Part shown: positions 28,368 to 36,571 of the stretch, piece by piece | Position numbering within the stretch: the first letter of the stretch is position 1 | How the letters are laid out: each line of letters begins with the position of its first letter | Assembly (NCBI RefSeq): GCF_042652785.1 | Contig: NZ_JBHSHD010000003.1 | Coordinates: 124,001-188,000 of the forward strand | DNA from: Dokdonella_A ginsengisoli | GTDB lineage: Bacteria; Pseudomonadota; Gammaproteobacteria; Xanthomonadales; Rhodanobacteraceae | Length of the DNA stretch: 64,000 nucleotides | Reading direction: 5' to 3' | Notes under the pieces: model-generated | The model's database searches: none | What the model saw: only the letters and a program-made list of their open reading frames with translations | What the model was told of the DNA's origin: nothing | Made by a program: the position numbers and the translations under genes

Positions 28368-29228
28368 ATGATCAAACCTGCGGAGTTCTACCTCAGCGGC
28401 GGACGCGCCGGCGTACTGCTGATCCACGGACTGACCGGCACGCCGACCGAGATGCGCTTCGTCGGCAACGGCCTCAACCGCGCCGGCTTCAGCGTGCTTG
28501 GCATGCAGCTGGCAGGGCACTGCGGCGACGAAGCCGACCTGCTCGCGACCGGCTGGCGCGACTGGACCGCCAGCGTCTCGGCCGCCGCCGACCGCCTGCG
28601 CGCGCAGGTCGATCATCTGTTCGTCGCCGGCCTGTCGATGGGTGCGGTGCTCGCGCTCAAGCTCGCCATCGATCGTCCGCACGACGTTGACGGCCTCGGC
28701 CTGTACGGCACCACGTTCTTCCACGACGGCTGGGCCACGCCGGCGATCGGCCGCCTCGCCTTCCTGCTGCCGCTGATCACCTCGCTCGGCTTCGGCCGCG
28801 ACCGCGTGTCGGAAGAAGTCGAGCCGTACGGCATCAAGGACGAGCGCATCCGCAACCGCATCGTCGGCGCGATGCTCTCCGGCGACAGCCATGCCGCCGG
28901 CCTGGCCGGTTTCCCGTGGCCGTCGCTGGCCCAGTTCCAGCGCCTCTCGCTGCACGTGCGCAACCGCCTCGGCCGCGTGCGCGCGCCGTGCCTCGTCGCG
29001 CATTCCTCGCACGACGATGTCGCGAGCTTGCGCAACGTGCGCGTGGTCGAGCGCGGCGTGAACGCGCCGGTCGAGACGCTTCTGCTCGACAACAGCTACC
29101 ACATGGTCACGGTCGACCAGGAACGCGGCAAGCTGATCGAACGCTCGGCCGCGTTCTTCCGGCACGTCGCCGAGCAGAATCCGGCCGAGCTGCCGCGCGG
29201 CGCCGCGGTCGCGACGGCGATCGACTGA
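28368..29228 (+). CDS. Alpha/beta hydrolase (carboxylesterase/monoglyceride-lipase type)
   Basis: A 286-residue cytoplasmic hydrolase of the Est30-like family. It has LLIHGLTGTPTEM (oxyanion loop, about 24-36), nucleophile Ser in AGLSMGAVLAL, a late Asp in AHSSHDDV and His in LDNSYHMVT, so the triad is complete. The start at 28368 is preceded by an A/T-rich stretch (ATTGATTATCC) that may be promoter. First of a plus-strand run with the FemAB-like and arginase-fold genes, although 240 bases with a repeat lie in between. Substrate likely a long-chain ester. Confidence 0.87.
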   Translation: MIKPAEFYLSGGRAGVLLIHGLTGTPTEMRFVGNGLNRAGFSVLGMQLAGHCGDEADLLATGWRDWTASVSAAADRLRAQVDHLFVAGLSMGAVLALKLAIDRPHDVDGLGLYGTTFFHDGWATPAIGRLAFLLPLITSLGFGRDRVSEEVEPYGIKDERIRNRIVGAMLSGDSHAAGLAGFPWPSLAQFQRLSLHVRNRLGRVRAPCLVAHSSHDDVASLRNVRVVERGVNAPVETLLLDNSYHMVTVDQERGKLIERSAAFFRHVAEQNPAELPRGAAVATAID

Positions 29229-29269
29229 GGGTGGCACTGCCCGCCTGGGCATTCCCGGCTCGACGGGCC

Positions 29270-29400
29270 AAGTTTTTTCCTTCTCCCGCGTGCGGGAGTA
29301 ACGTGCCGAAGGCGGATGAGGGATTCCTGGTGTGTCATTGCAAGCATTTCCCTCACCCGGCGCGCTGCGCGCGCCGGCCTCTCCGGCGAGCGGCCGAGGT
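29270..29400. repeat. Compound intergenic repeat region
   Basis: TTCTCCCGCGTGCGGGAG hairpin, then GTGCCGAAGGCGGATGAGGG, and further on CCCTCACCCGGCGCGCTGCG with a CGCGC-palindrome. These blocks resemble the CCCTCA/GGATGAGGG-type intergenic repeats seen dispersed in many proteobacteria. It fills the gap between the hydrolase and FemAB-like genes. Confidence 0.55.
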
Positions 29401-29468
29401 GAACCGCGAGAATCGCGAAGGCGGGAGGCGTTCGCTGCGATCGCCCGCGTCGCGATGACGGGCCGCCG

Positions 29469-30566
29469 ATGACGGCCGCCGAGTCGTACCACAACCTGCT
29501 CGAGCCGCCTGCGCTGGTGCGCCATTTCCTCGCGCATCCGCCGCTGGATTTCCGCGCCTCGACGCTGCCGTCCGGCACGCCGGTGTTCGTCGCGCGCTTC
29601 GATCTCCTGACCACCGCCGACGACGACCTGCGCCGCCGCGTGAGCGCGCTGCCGCTGTATCGCTGGTGGAGCCGCCTGCTGCGTCCGCGCACCTGCTTCG
29701 TCGGCACCACCGTGTCCGAGTACGCGCTGCTGCCGCGCGGCGGCGACGCCGATGCGCTGGTGCGCGAGTGGCGCGCCGCGCCGCAGGCGCGCCAGCCGTT
29801 CCTGATCGTCAAGGACCTGCCGCAGGAATCGCCCCTGCTCGACCAGGCCAGCAACGCCGCCGCGCGCGAGGTCGCCGCCGCCTGCGAACGCGCCGGCTTC
29901 GTGCTGCTCGAAGGCCAGGCGCTGGCCTGGGTGCCGATCGATTTCGAATCGACCGACGACTACCTCGCGCGGCTGTCCTCCGGCCGGCGCAAGGACATCC
30001 GCCGCAAGCTGCGCGCGCGCGCCGAGCTGGAGATCTCCGAGATCCCGACCGGTAGCGACTACTTCGCCGATGCCGCCGTGCGCGAGGAATTCTACGCACG
30101 CTATCTGGAGGTCTACGCGCAGAGCGAGATCCACTTCGACCAGCTCAGCGGCGAGTTCTTCGACGCGCTGCTGCAGGACGCATCGTGCGGCGGCATCGTG
30201 TTCGTGTATCGTCACCGCGGTGAACTGATCGGCTGGAACCTGTGTTTCGTCGTCGGCGACGCGCTGGTCGACAAGTACGTCGGCTTCCGCTATCCGCAGG
30301 CACGCGAGCAGAACCTGTACTTCGTGAGCTGGATGCACAACCTCGACTACGCGCGCCGCCGCGACCTGTGCTGCTACGTCGCCGGCTGGACCGATCCGCA
30401 GATCAAGTCCTACCTCGGCGCGCGCTTCACCTTCACGCGCCACGCCGTGCGCCCGCGCAGCCGCGTGCTGCGTGCGCTGCTGCAGCGTATCGCCGGCCGC
30501 TTCGAGAGCGACCGCGCGCGCCTGGACGGCAGCGCCTCCGCGCCTGCAGCCAACGACGATGCCTGA
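29469..30566 (+). CDS. FemAB-like GNAT N-acyltransferase
   Basis: A 365-residue protein of the peptidoglycan-interpeptide/FemAB-like GNAT group. The GNAT core is in the second half: SSGRRKDIRRKLRARAEL, then FVYRHRGELIGWNLCFVVGD and DKYVGFRYPQAREQNLYFVSWM, with the last acyl-binding strand. Related enzymes transfer an acyl or aminoacyl group to an amine. The stop overlaps the start of the arginase-fold gene by eight bases, so the two are coupled. Weak ribosome site; the ATG at 29469 gives the full fold. Confidence 0.78.
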   Translation: MTAAESYHNLLEPPALVRHFLAHPPLDFRASTLPSGTPVFVARFDLLTTADDDLRRRVSALPLYRWWSRLLRPRTCFVGTTVSEYALLPRGGDADALVREWRAAPQARQPFLIVKDLPQESPLLDQASNAAAREVAAACERAGFVLLEGQALAWVPIDFESTDDYLARLSSGRRKDIRRKLRARAELEISEIPTGSDYFADAAVREEFYARYLEVYAQSEIHFDQLSGEFFDALLQDASCGGIVFVYRHRGELIGWNLCFVVGDALVDKYVGFRYPQAREQNLYFVSWMHNLDYARRRDLCCYVAGWTDPQIKSYLGARFTFTRHAVRPRSRVLRALLQRIAGRFESDRARLDGSASAPAANDDA

Positions 30567-31473
30567 CCGCCCGCCCTCGGCCCTCAGTCCTCAGCCCTGC
30601 CCTCCGGCACCGCTCGTCCTTGATTTCGACCGCTCGGTCGGCGCGCTGCCCGATGCGCACGTCGTCGACCTGGGCGACTGGCAGGAAGCGATCCGCTTCG
30701 GCTGCACGCTGCGCCGCTTCCGCAACGTGGTGCGCGCGATCGAGACGCGCCTGCCGCCGAGCTACGGCACCGTCTTCCTCGGCAGCGGCGACTACCACCA
30801 TCTGAGCTGGCCGCTGATCGGGCGCTGCGCCGCGCCGGCGCCGTTCGAGGTCGTGGTGTTCGACAACCACCCGGACAACATGCGCTTCCCGTTCGGCGTG
30901 CACTGCGGCTCGTGGGTGCGCAAGGTCGCGCTGCTGCCGCAGGTCGTGCGCGTGCGCGTGCTCGGCATCGGCTCGGCCGACGTGTCCGCCGCGCACGCGT
31001 GGGAGAACTACCTGACGCCGCTGCGCCGCGGCAAGCTCGAATACTGGACCGTCGGCGTCGACACCGGCTGGTCGCGCCGTCTCGGCCTGCAGTCCGCGTT
31101 CCGCGGCTTCGACACGCCGCAGGCGCTGGTCGAGCGCTTCGCCGAGGAACAGCGCGGCTCGACCGTGCCGGTCTACCTGTCGATCGACAAGGACGTGCTC
31201 AGCCCCGAGGTCGCGCACACCAACTGGGACCAGGGCCGCATGCTCGAGGCCGATCTCGCGCGCGGCATCGACGCCCTGCACGGACGCCTCGTCGGCAGCG
31301 ACATCACCGGCGACGTCTCCGCCTACCGCTACCGGACGTGGTGGAAGCGCAAGCTCAGCGCGCTCGACGAGCAACCGGAGATCGACGCGGCGCAACTGGC
31401 GCAGTGGCAGGCGCAGCAGCATGCGTTGAATCTGCGGTTGCTGGAGAGGATCGAAGCGGCAACGCGGGGATGA
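30559..31473 (+). CDS. Arginase/ureohydrolase-fold protein
   Basis: A 304-residue protein of the arginase fold. The dinuclear metal ligands are all traceable in diverged form: SGDYHHLSW (Asp 78/His 80), FDNHPDNM (Asp 102, His 104, Asp 106) and LSIDKDVL (Asp 210, Asp 212). The classical motifs (GGDHS, DAHxDxH, SxDxDxxDP) are altered, so it need not cleave arginine; related proteins include agmatinase, formimidoglutamase and deacetylase-like enzymes. Its coupling to an acyltransferase suggests it tailors an amine or amide in the same pathway. Confidence 0.82.
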   Translation: MPDRPPSALSPQPCPPAPLVLDFDRSVGALPDAHVVDLGDWQEAIRFGCTLRRFRNVVRAIETRLPPSYGTVFLGSGDYHHLSWPLIGRCAAPAPFEVVVFDNHPDNMRFPFGVHCGSWVRKVALLPQVVRVRVLGIGSADVSAAHAWENYLTPLRRGKLEYWTVGVDTGWSRRLGLQSAFRGFDTPQALVERFAEEQRGSTVPVYLSIDKDVLSPEVAHTNWDQGRMLEADLARGIDALHGRLVGSDITGDVSAYRYRTWWKRKLSALDEQPEIDAAQLAQWQAQQHALNLRLLERIEAATRG

Positions 31474-31495
31474 CAGGGGCAAACTTCAGAAGCAC

Positions 31496-31816
31496 ATGAT
31501 CAAGATCATTGCGTTGCTCATCGGTTTCGCCGTATCTGTTTTCGTAGCGGCACATGCCGCCACCTTCTTCGAGGAGGACTCCTGCCTGGACGCGGGAGGG
31601 AAAATCGAGTCCCCAACCGGGGCGTGCAGCTTGAATCGAGACGGCTCTTACGTGCCGTTGCTCTCACGACCGGACCTCTACGCCTTCTGGACTTTGTTCA
31701 CCTTCATCATGCTCACTCCGGGCTGCGCGTCAGCATGGATTCTCCAGAAGATGCTTACCCGAGCCAGGGATCGATTCGGCAGCACCAAGCTCGACGGAAG
31801 CGTAGGTTCAATTTGA
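31496..31816 (+). CDS. Small two-span membrane protein
   Basis: A 106-residue protein with an N-terminal hydrophobic segment (IIALLIGFAVSVFVAAHAA, about 4-22), a short periplasmic loop holding two cysteines (CLDAGG ... GACSL) and a second span (about 62-82) ending in a basic tail. No family recognised. GC is lower than in its neighbours, so it may be a later insertion. It follows the arginase-fold gene by 22 bases. Confidence 0.6.
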   Translation: MIKIIALLIGFAVSVFVAAHAATFFEEDSCLDAGGKIESPTGACSLNRDGSYVPLLSRPDLYAFWTLFTFIMLTPGCASAWILQKMLTRARDRFGSTKLDGSVGSI

Positions 31817-31856
31817 ACGCCCGACTGGACGACCTTCACCATCCCGGCAACCGAAG

Positions 31857-32777
31857 ATGAATTTCGACAAACGCTCGAGTGCTCTGGGCTTGGCCCTGCT
31901 GTTCCTTTCCTCTTTCGCCTCCGCCGAACCTGCGTCTGCCACGACCGCCTCCGTCGCCCCACCCCCTTTCCAAATCGAACGCAGCACCGTCCACACCATC
32001 GACTCGACCAAGCTCGAGCGCAGCTACGACCTCTACGTGAAGCTGCCGCCGGGCTACGAAAAGCCCGAGAACGCGCAGCGCACGTATCCGGTGCTGTACC
32101 TGACCGACGGGCCGTACACGTTCCAGGTCGCTTCGGGCGTCACGCGCGTGCCGTTCAACCACGGCACGTTCGAGGATTTCATCCTGGTCGGGCTGTCGTA
32201 CGCACGCGGCGACGATCCGGTGGTCAGCCGCGAACGCGATCTGACGCCGCTGGTCGACCGGCGCAACAAGCCGACGCCGACCGGCGGCGCGCCGGCCTTT
32301 CTCGACTTCATCCGTGACGAAGCGATCCCGCTGATCGAGAAGACCTACCGCGCCGATCCGCGTCGGCGCAGCCTGGCTGGCCAGTCGTACGGCGGGCTGT
32401 TCGGCATCTGGGTGATGTTCAACGAACCGGAACTGTTCCAGAACTACATCCTGACCAGCGCCTCGCTCTGGTACAACAGGAAAGCGATGTTCGACGCCGA
32501 GGCGGCGTACGCGAAGACGCACGCCGACCTGAAGGCGAACCTGTACATGGCGATCGGCTCGACCGAATACCCCGGCGGCTGCGGTGATGCGCCTTCGCAA
32601 TGTCCGGACGGCTCGAACATGGTCGCGCAGCAGGCACAGATGCTCGAGCGCCTCGCCTCGCGCAAGTACAAGAGCCTGAAGCTGCATGGCAAGGTCGTCG
32701 AGGGCGCGTTCCACACGACCACGTTCCCGGTCGGCCTGCTGTGGGCGCTGCAGGACGTATTCCTGCTCCGGAAATGA
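31857..32777 (+). CDS. Exported esterase of the EstD/Fes-like alpha/beta hydrolase family
   Basis: A 306-residue exported hydrolase. Signal peptide to about ASAEPA; then SYDLYVKLPPGYEKPEN, YPVLYLTDG, the nucleophile elbow AGQSYGGLFGI and a C-terminal His in VVEGAFHTTTFP. This is the esterase-D-like group (IroE/BesA-related) that cleaves esters or siderophores. The acid residue is not certain. It ends five bases from the end of the convergent aminotransferase gene. Confidence 0.88.
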   Translation: MNFDKRSSALGLALLFLSSFASAEPASATTASVAPPPFQIERSTVHTIDSTKLERSYDLYVKLPPGYEKPENAQRTYPVLYLTDGPYTFQVASGVTRVPFNHGTFEDFILVGLSYARGDDPVVSRERDLTPLVDRRNKPTPTGGAPAFLDFIRDEAIPLIEKTYRADPRRRSLAGQSYGGLFGIWVMFNEPELFQNYILTSASLWYNRKAMFDAEAAYAKTHADLKANLYMAIGSTEYPGGCGDAPSQCPDGSNMVAQQAQMLERLASRKYKSLKLHGKVVEGAFHTTTFPVGLLWALQDVFLLRK

Positions 32778-32781
32778 TCCG

Positions 32782-34038
32782 CTAGGCGGCGGCGACGGCC
32801 GCTTGCAGGCGCGCGCAGATCGTCTCGAACGCCGCGTCGGCAAGCCAGGGGCTGTTGGACACCGTCAAGGTCGTCGCCGCGAACGCGCGCGCGTTCGGTA
32901 TCGCGCCGCTTTCCTCAGCGCGCTTGCCGACGAAGGGCTGCAGGTAGCCGTAATCCGGCAGCGCGTGGATGAACAGTCGGCTGACGCCGAGGCCGGCGCC
33001 CCACAGGTCGCGCAGCGCCGCGTCGCGGCTTGCCTCGTCGCGCAGACGCAGCAGCAGGAACGGCCAGGTGCCCTCGGCGCCGGGCCGATCGTCGACGACG
33101 TCGACGCCATCGATGCGCGCCAGCCTCGCCTTGCGCCGCGCCGCCTGCGCGGTGCAGGTCTCGAGGAACGCCGGCAGACGTGCGAACGCACGAGCGCCGA
33201 CCGAGCGGCGCCAGCGCCCCAGCGTGTGCAGCGGAATGTCGGCGTCGAAATCGTCGCCGACCGCGGCGACCGGATCGCCGCGCCGCAGCGCGCGGCGCAG
33301 CGGCGCGCCGTAGGCGAGGCCGAGCAGCGAAGGCCGGTACAGCGCGTGGTAGCCGAGCAGCTGCAGCGAACGCCGCAGCTCCCAGCCGAAGCGATACGGC
33401 ACGATCTCGCGGCTCGTGCGCGCGAGTTCCCGCCGCAGCGTGGCATCGCGCGCGACTATCAGCCCGCCCTCGAAGGTGGTCAGGCCTTTTCCGACCGCGA
33501 GGCTGAAGAAGCCGACGTCGCCGTCGAGCCCGACCGGCCGGCCATCGCGCCGGGCGCCGAGTGCCTGCGCGGCATCCTCGATCACGAAGGCGCCCACCGC
33601 GCGCGCGATCGCGAGCGCCGCGTCGACGTCGGCGACGCGACCGGCGAGGTGCGTCGGCACGACCGCCAGCGTGTCGCGGTCGCAGGCCTGTTCCAGCTGC
33701 TGCGCGTCGAAGTCGATCGAGCCCGGCGCGAGGTCGCACAGGCGCAGTTCCAGCCCGCAATGCGCGACGGCGAGCGCGACCAGCGGACAGGTGTAGGCCG
33801 GCACGACGACGACGCTGCGGCCGCTCAGGCGATGCAGGGCGGTCAGCGCGACGACGAGGCTGGCGGTGCCGGAGCATTCGACCTGCACGTCGTCGACGCC
33901 GAGGAAATCGGCAGCGGCGCGCGCGAGGTCGCCGCGCGCTGCGGCGGAGCCGGCGAACGGCGAAAGATCGCCCCAGTACGGCGGCAGGCCCGCGGTGGGA
34001 GGAACTTCGAGGAAGCTAGGCGGGTGGCTTTTCGCCAT
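32782..34038 (-). CDS. DegT/DnrJ/EryC1-type PLP aminotransferase
   Basis: A 418-residue PLP enzyme of the DegT/ArnB sugar-aminotransferase fold. It has ECSGTASLVVALTAL, VVVPAYTCP, VIEDAAQALGA (Asp 155, Gln 158) and the Schiff-base Lys in FFSLAVGKGLTTFEGG (Lys 184), a modified form of the usual S-F-H/F-x-x-K. Members put an amino group on keto sugars, or in other branches on acyl or cyclitol ketones. It overlaps the following transporter gene by 23 bases and so is coupled to the ArnE/ArnF-like pair. Confidence 0.88.
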   Translation of the reverse strand: MAKSHPPSFLEVPPTAGLPPYWGDLSPFAGSAAARGDLARAAADFLGVDDVQVECSGTASLVVALTALHRLSGRSVVVVPAYTCPLVALAVAHCGLELRLCDLAPGSIDFDAQQLEQACDRDTLAVVPTHLAGRVADVDAALAIARAVGAFVIEDAAQALGARRDGRPVGLDGDVGFFSLAVGKGLTTFEGGLIVARDATLRRELARTSREIVPYRFGWELRRSLQLLGYHALYRPSLLGLAYGAPLRRALRRGDPVAAVGDDFDADIPLHTLGRWRRSVGARAFARLPAFLETCTAQAARRKARLARIDGVDVVDDRPGAEGTWPFLLLRLRDEASRDAALRDLWGAGLGVSRLFIHALPDYGYLQPFVGKRAEESGAIPNARAFAATTLTVSNSPWLADAAFETICARLQAAVAAA

Positions 34039-34402
34039 CGGTTTCGCTGATCGCCAGGCAAACGATGCCGGCGATGATAAGCGCGCAGCCGAGCAGCTGC
34101 GGCGTGCCGATCTTTTCGTCGAACAGCACCACCGACAGCGCCATCACGCTGATGACCTCCAGGTGCGAGGCGGCGAAGGCCGGTCCGATCGGCGCGTGCT
34201 CGAGCAGGGTCATCCAGCTCAGGAACGCGCCGACGTAGCAGGCGATCGCGCAGTACACCCACGGCGTCGACAGCAGGCGCAGCACCCAGTCCAGGTTCGC
34301 CTCCGGCGGCATCGCGTGGTTCGCGGTGAGCTTGAAGCACACCTGCGCGAACGTGTCGAAGCACATCAGCACCAGGAATCCGATCAGGTAGAAGCGGCGC
34401 AT
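34016..34402 (-). CDS. Small EamA/SMR transporter (ArnF-like half)
   Basis: A 128-residue protein with four hydrophobic segments (about 3-20, 42-62, 70-90, 98-118). It opens with FDTFAQVCFKLTA, the D-T-F-x-Q-x-x-F-K motif also present in its partner and reminiscent of the GQ-x-x-x-K motif of ArnE/ArnF. Its size equals ArnF (about 128). In the ArnE/ArnF pair two such halves flip an undecaprenyl-linked sugar. Its ATG shares a base with the stop of the partner gene, and its end overlaps the aminotransferase. Confidence 0.82.
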   Translation of the reverse strand: MRRFYLIGFLVLMCFDTFAQVCFKLTANHAMPPEANLDWVLRLLSTPWVYCAIACYVGAFLSWMTLLEHAPIGPAFAASHLEVISVMALSVVLFDEKIGTPQLLGCALIIAGIVCLAISETDGEKPPA

Positions 34403-34758
34403 CAGGCGAGCCCCACGACGGCGACGCCGGCCGCGACGAGGAGGATTCCGGCGGTGCGCAGCGGCGAGAACCGCTCGTTGAACAGGATGCGCCCGGCGAT
34501 CATCACCGCGACGATGTTGATCGAGCCGAGCAGCACGCCCTCCGACAGCGGCACCAGCGAGAGGAAGGCGAGCCAGACCAGGAACTCGCCGACGTAGCAG
34601 CCCACGCCGATCCAGATCCACGGCCGCCGCGCCATCGCGCGCCAGCGCGCGGCGCCCTCGCCCAGGCCCGGCGCGGCTGCGGCGGCCTTGAACGAAAGCT
34701 GCCCGAAAGTATCGAGCAGTACATTGAGCAGCCACAGCGTGACCACGGTCGCGGACAT
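34402..34758 (-). CDS. Small EamA/SMR transporter (ArnE-like half)
   Basis: A 118-residue four-span protein, paralogous to the gene behind it (LLDTFGQLSFKAAA near the start). The spans fall at about 4-22, 40-60, 68-88 and 96-116. Its size is close to ArnE (about 111). The stop TGA overlaps the partner's ATG (TGATG), which favours equal amounts of the two subunits. The start ATG at 34758 lies 183 bases from the divergent acyl carrier protein gene, so the spacer probably holds both promoters. Confidence 0.82.
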   Translation of the reverse strand: MSATVVTLWLLNVLLDTFGQLSFKAAAAAPGLGEGAARWRAMARRPWIWIGVGCYVGEFLVWLAFLSLVPLSEGVLLGSINIVAVMIAGRILFNERFSPLRTAGILLVAAGVAVVGLA

Positions 34759-34941
34759 CGAGGACCTGCGGGAGTCGGACCGGCGCTGCGGCGCCGGCTG
34801 CGGTTGGAGGCGGCGCAGTATGCCCGCGCCGGACGACAGCGTCGACCGTTCCGCACCGTCCTTGAAGATCGCGCCGGGCCCGGCGATGATGCCGGCGACG
34901 CATCGCGCCGCCGATGCGCGAGGACCCCGAGGAGAGACGGA

Positions 34942-35196
34942 ATGAGCAGCGTGCAGGACACCGTGTTCGACATCATCGCGAAGGAGTCGGGCATCGATCG
35001 CGCGCGCATCACGCCCGAGGCGACGCTGAAGGATCTGGAGATCCAGTCGCTCGATGCCGTGCAGATCATTTTCGAGATCGAGGACCACTTCAAGATCACC
35101 ATGCCCGACCGCGATCCGAACTTCGACACGGAGTCGGTCAAGGGCCTGGTCGAGGCGGTCGAGAAGCTCGTCGCCGAACAGCCGGCGCAGTCCTGA
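34942..35196 (+). CDS. Acyl carrier protein, free-standing
   Basis: An 84-residue acidic four-helix carrier protein. The phosphopantetheine Ser lies in LEIQSLDAVQIIF (Ser 36). The residue before it is Gln where most carriers have Asp (D-S-L), an unusual change that may mark a dedicated partner set. GAGGAGA lies before the ATG. It is 23 bases from the ketoacyl synthase gene and divergent from the transporter pair, and is not in a fab operon, so it likely serves a special pathway rather than housekeeping fatty-acid synthesis. Confidence 0.9.
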   Translation: MSSVQDTVFDIIAKESGIDRARITPEATLKDLEIQSLDAVQIIFEIEDHFKITMPDRDPNFDTESVKGLVEAVEKLVAEQPAQS

Positions 35197-35219
35197 ACAC
35201 GACTGCGCCAGGATCGCGC

Positions 35220-36434
35220 ATGCATCGCGTCGTCATCACCGGCATCGGCGCCGTCACGCCGCTCGGACCCAACGCCGCCGACTCCTGGCGCGCGATGCGC
35301 GAAGGACGCGCGGCGATCGGCCCGATCATCAGCCTGCCGCGCGAATCGCTGCGCTTCGGCATCGCCGCCGAAGTGCGCGACTTCGATCCTGCCGCGCATT
35401 TCGACGACAAGCGCCTGCCCCTGCTCGATCGCGTCTCGCAGTTCGCGCTGGTCGCGGCGCGCGAAGCGGTGGCGCAGTCCGGCATCGATTTCGCCGCGGA
35501 TGGCCTCGGCGAGAACACCGCGGTCGTGATCGGCAGCGGCATCGGCGGCGAACAGACCCACGACGCCTCGTTCAAGCGCCTGTACGGCGAGAACAATCCG
35601 CGCCTGCATCCGCTGACGATCGTGCGCCTGATGGCGAACGCGCCGGCCTCGCACGTGGCCATCGAGTTCGGCCTGCACGGTCCCGCGTTCGCCACCGTCA
35701 GCGCGTGCTCGTCGGCCAACCACGCCCTCGCCCAGGCCTTCCACATGGTGCGCAGCGGCGTCGCCGACGCCGCCCTCGCCGGCGGCACCGAAGCGTGCAT
35801 CACGCTCGGCACGGTCAAGGCCTGGGAAGCGATGCGCGTGATGGCCGACGACACCTGCCGGCCGTTCTCCAGGCAGCGCCGCGGCATGGTGCTCGGCGAA
35901 GGCGCCGGCGTGATCGTGCTGGAAACGCTCGAACACGCGCAGCGCCGCGGCGCGACGATCCTGGCCGAATTCGTCGGCGCCGGCATGTCGGCCGACGCCG
36001 GCGACATCGTGTTTCCGTCCGAGGCCGGCGCGGCGAAGGCGATCGAGCGCGCGCTGAAGGACGGCGGCCTGGCACCGGAAGACGTCGACTACGTCAACGC
36101 CCACGGCACCGCCACGCCGGCGAACGACCCGACCGAAACCAAGGCGATCCGCCGCGCGTTCGGCGCGCACGCGGACCGCCTCGCCGTCTCGTCGACCAAG
36201 TCGATGCACGGCCATGCGCTCGGCGCGGCCGGCGCGGTGGAACTCGTCGCCGCGATCGGCGCCCTGCGCGACGGCGTCGTGCCGCCGACCGCGAACTTCG
36301 GCGACGCCGATCCGGAATGCGATCTCGACTACGTGCCCAACGTCGCACGCGAGATGCCGGTGCGTGCCGCGATCAGCAACTCCTTCGCCTTCGGCGGACT
36401 CAACGCGGTCGTGGCGCTGCGCCGCGCACCTTAG
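35220..36434 (+). CDS. Beta-ketoacyl-ACP synthase (FabF-type)
   Basis: A 404-residue condensing enzyme. The catalytic Cys is in VSACSSANHAL (Cys 163), the first His in NAHGTATPANDP (His 295), Lys in SSTKSMHGH (Lys 327) and the second His in GHALGAAGA (His 332), so it should be active. FabF-like in length but diverged, for example GEQTHDASFKRLYGEN. It extends an acyl chain carried by the adjacent carrier protein. No ketoreductase, dehydratase or enoyl reductase is beside it, so those steps would come from elsewhere or be skipped. Confidence 0.93.
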   Translation: MHRVVITGIGAVTPLGPNAADSWRAMREGRAAIGPIISLPRESLRFGIAAEVRDFDPAAHFDDKRLPLLDRVSQFALVAAREAVAQSGIDFAADGLGENTAVVIGSGIGGEQTHDASFKRLYGENNPRLHPLTIVRLMANAPASHVAIEFGLHGPAFATVSACSSANHALAQAFHMVRSGVADAALAGGTEACITLGTVKAWEAMRVMADDTCRPFSRQRRGMVLGEGAGVIVLETLEHAQRRGATILAEFVGAGMSADAGDIVFPSEAGAAKAIERALKDGGLAPEDVDYVNAHGTATPANDPTETKAIRRAFGAHADRLAVSSTKSMHGHALGAAGAVELVAAIGALRDGVVPPTANFGDADPECDLDYVPNVAREMPVRAAISNSFAFGGLNAVVALRRAP

Positions 36435-36571
36435 GGCACGCCGGAACCGGTACGCCACGCTTTTGCGCGCCCGTCTTTACGTCGGTTTGCATGGGCGAGA
36501 TTCAGCGCCGCGCGGCTAATTTCTGCTCCGAACCACGCGCTCCGTCGAGCGCATCGAAGCAGGAGAACATC

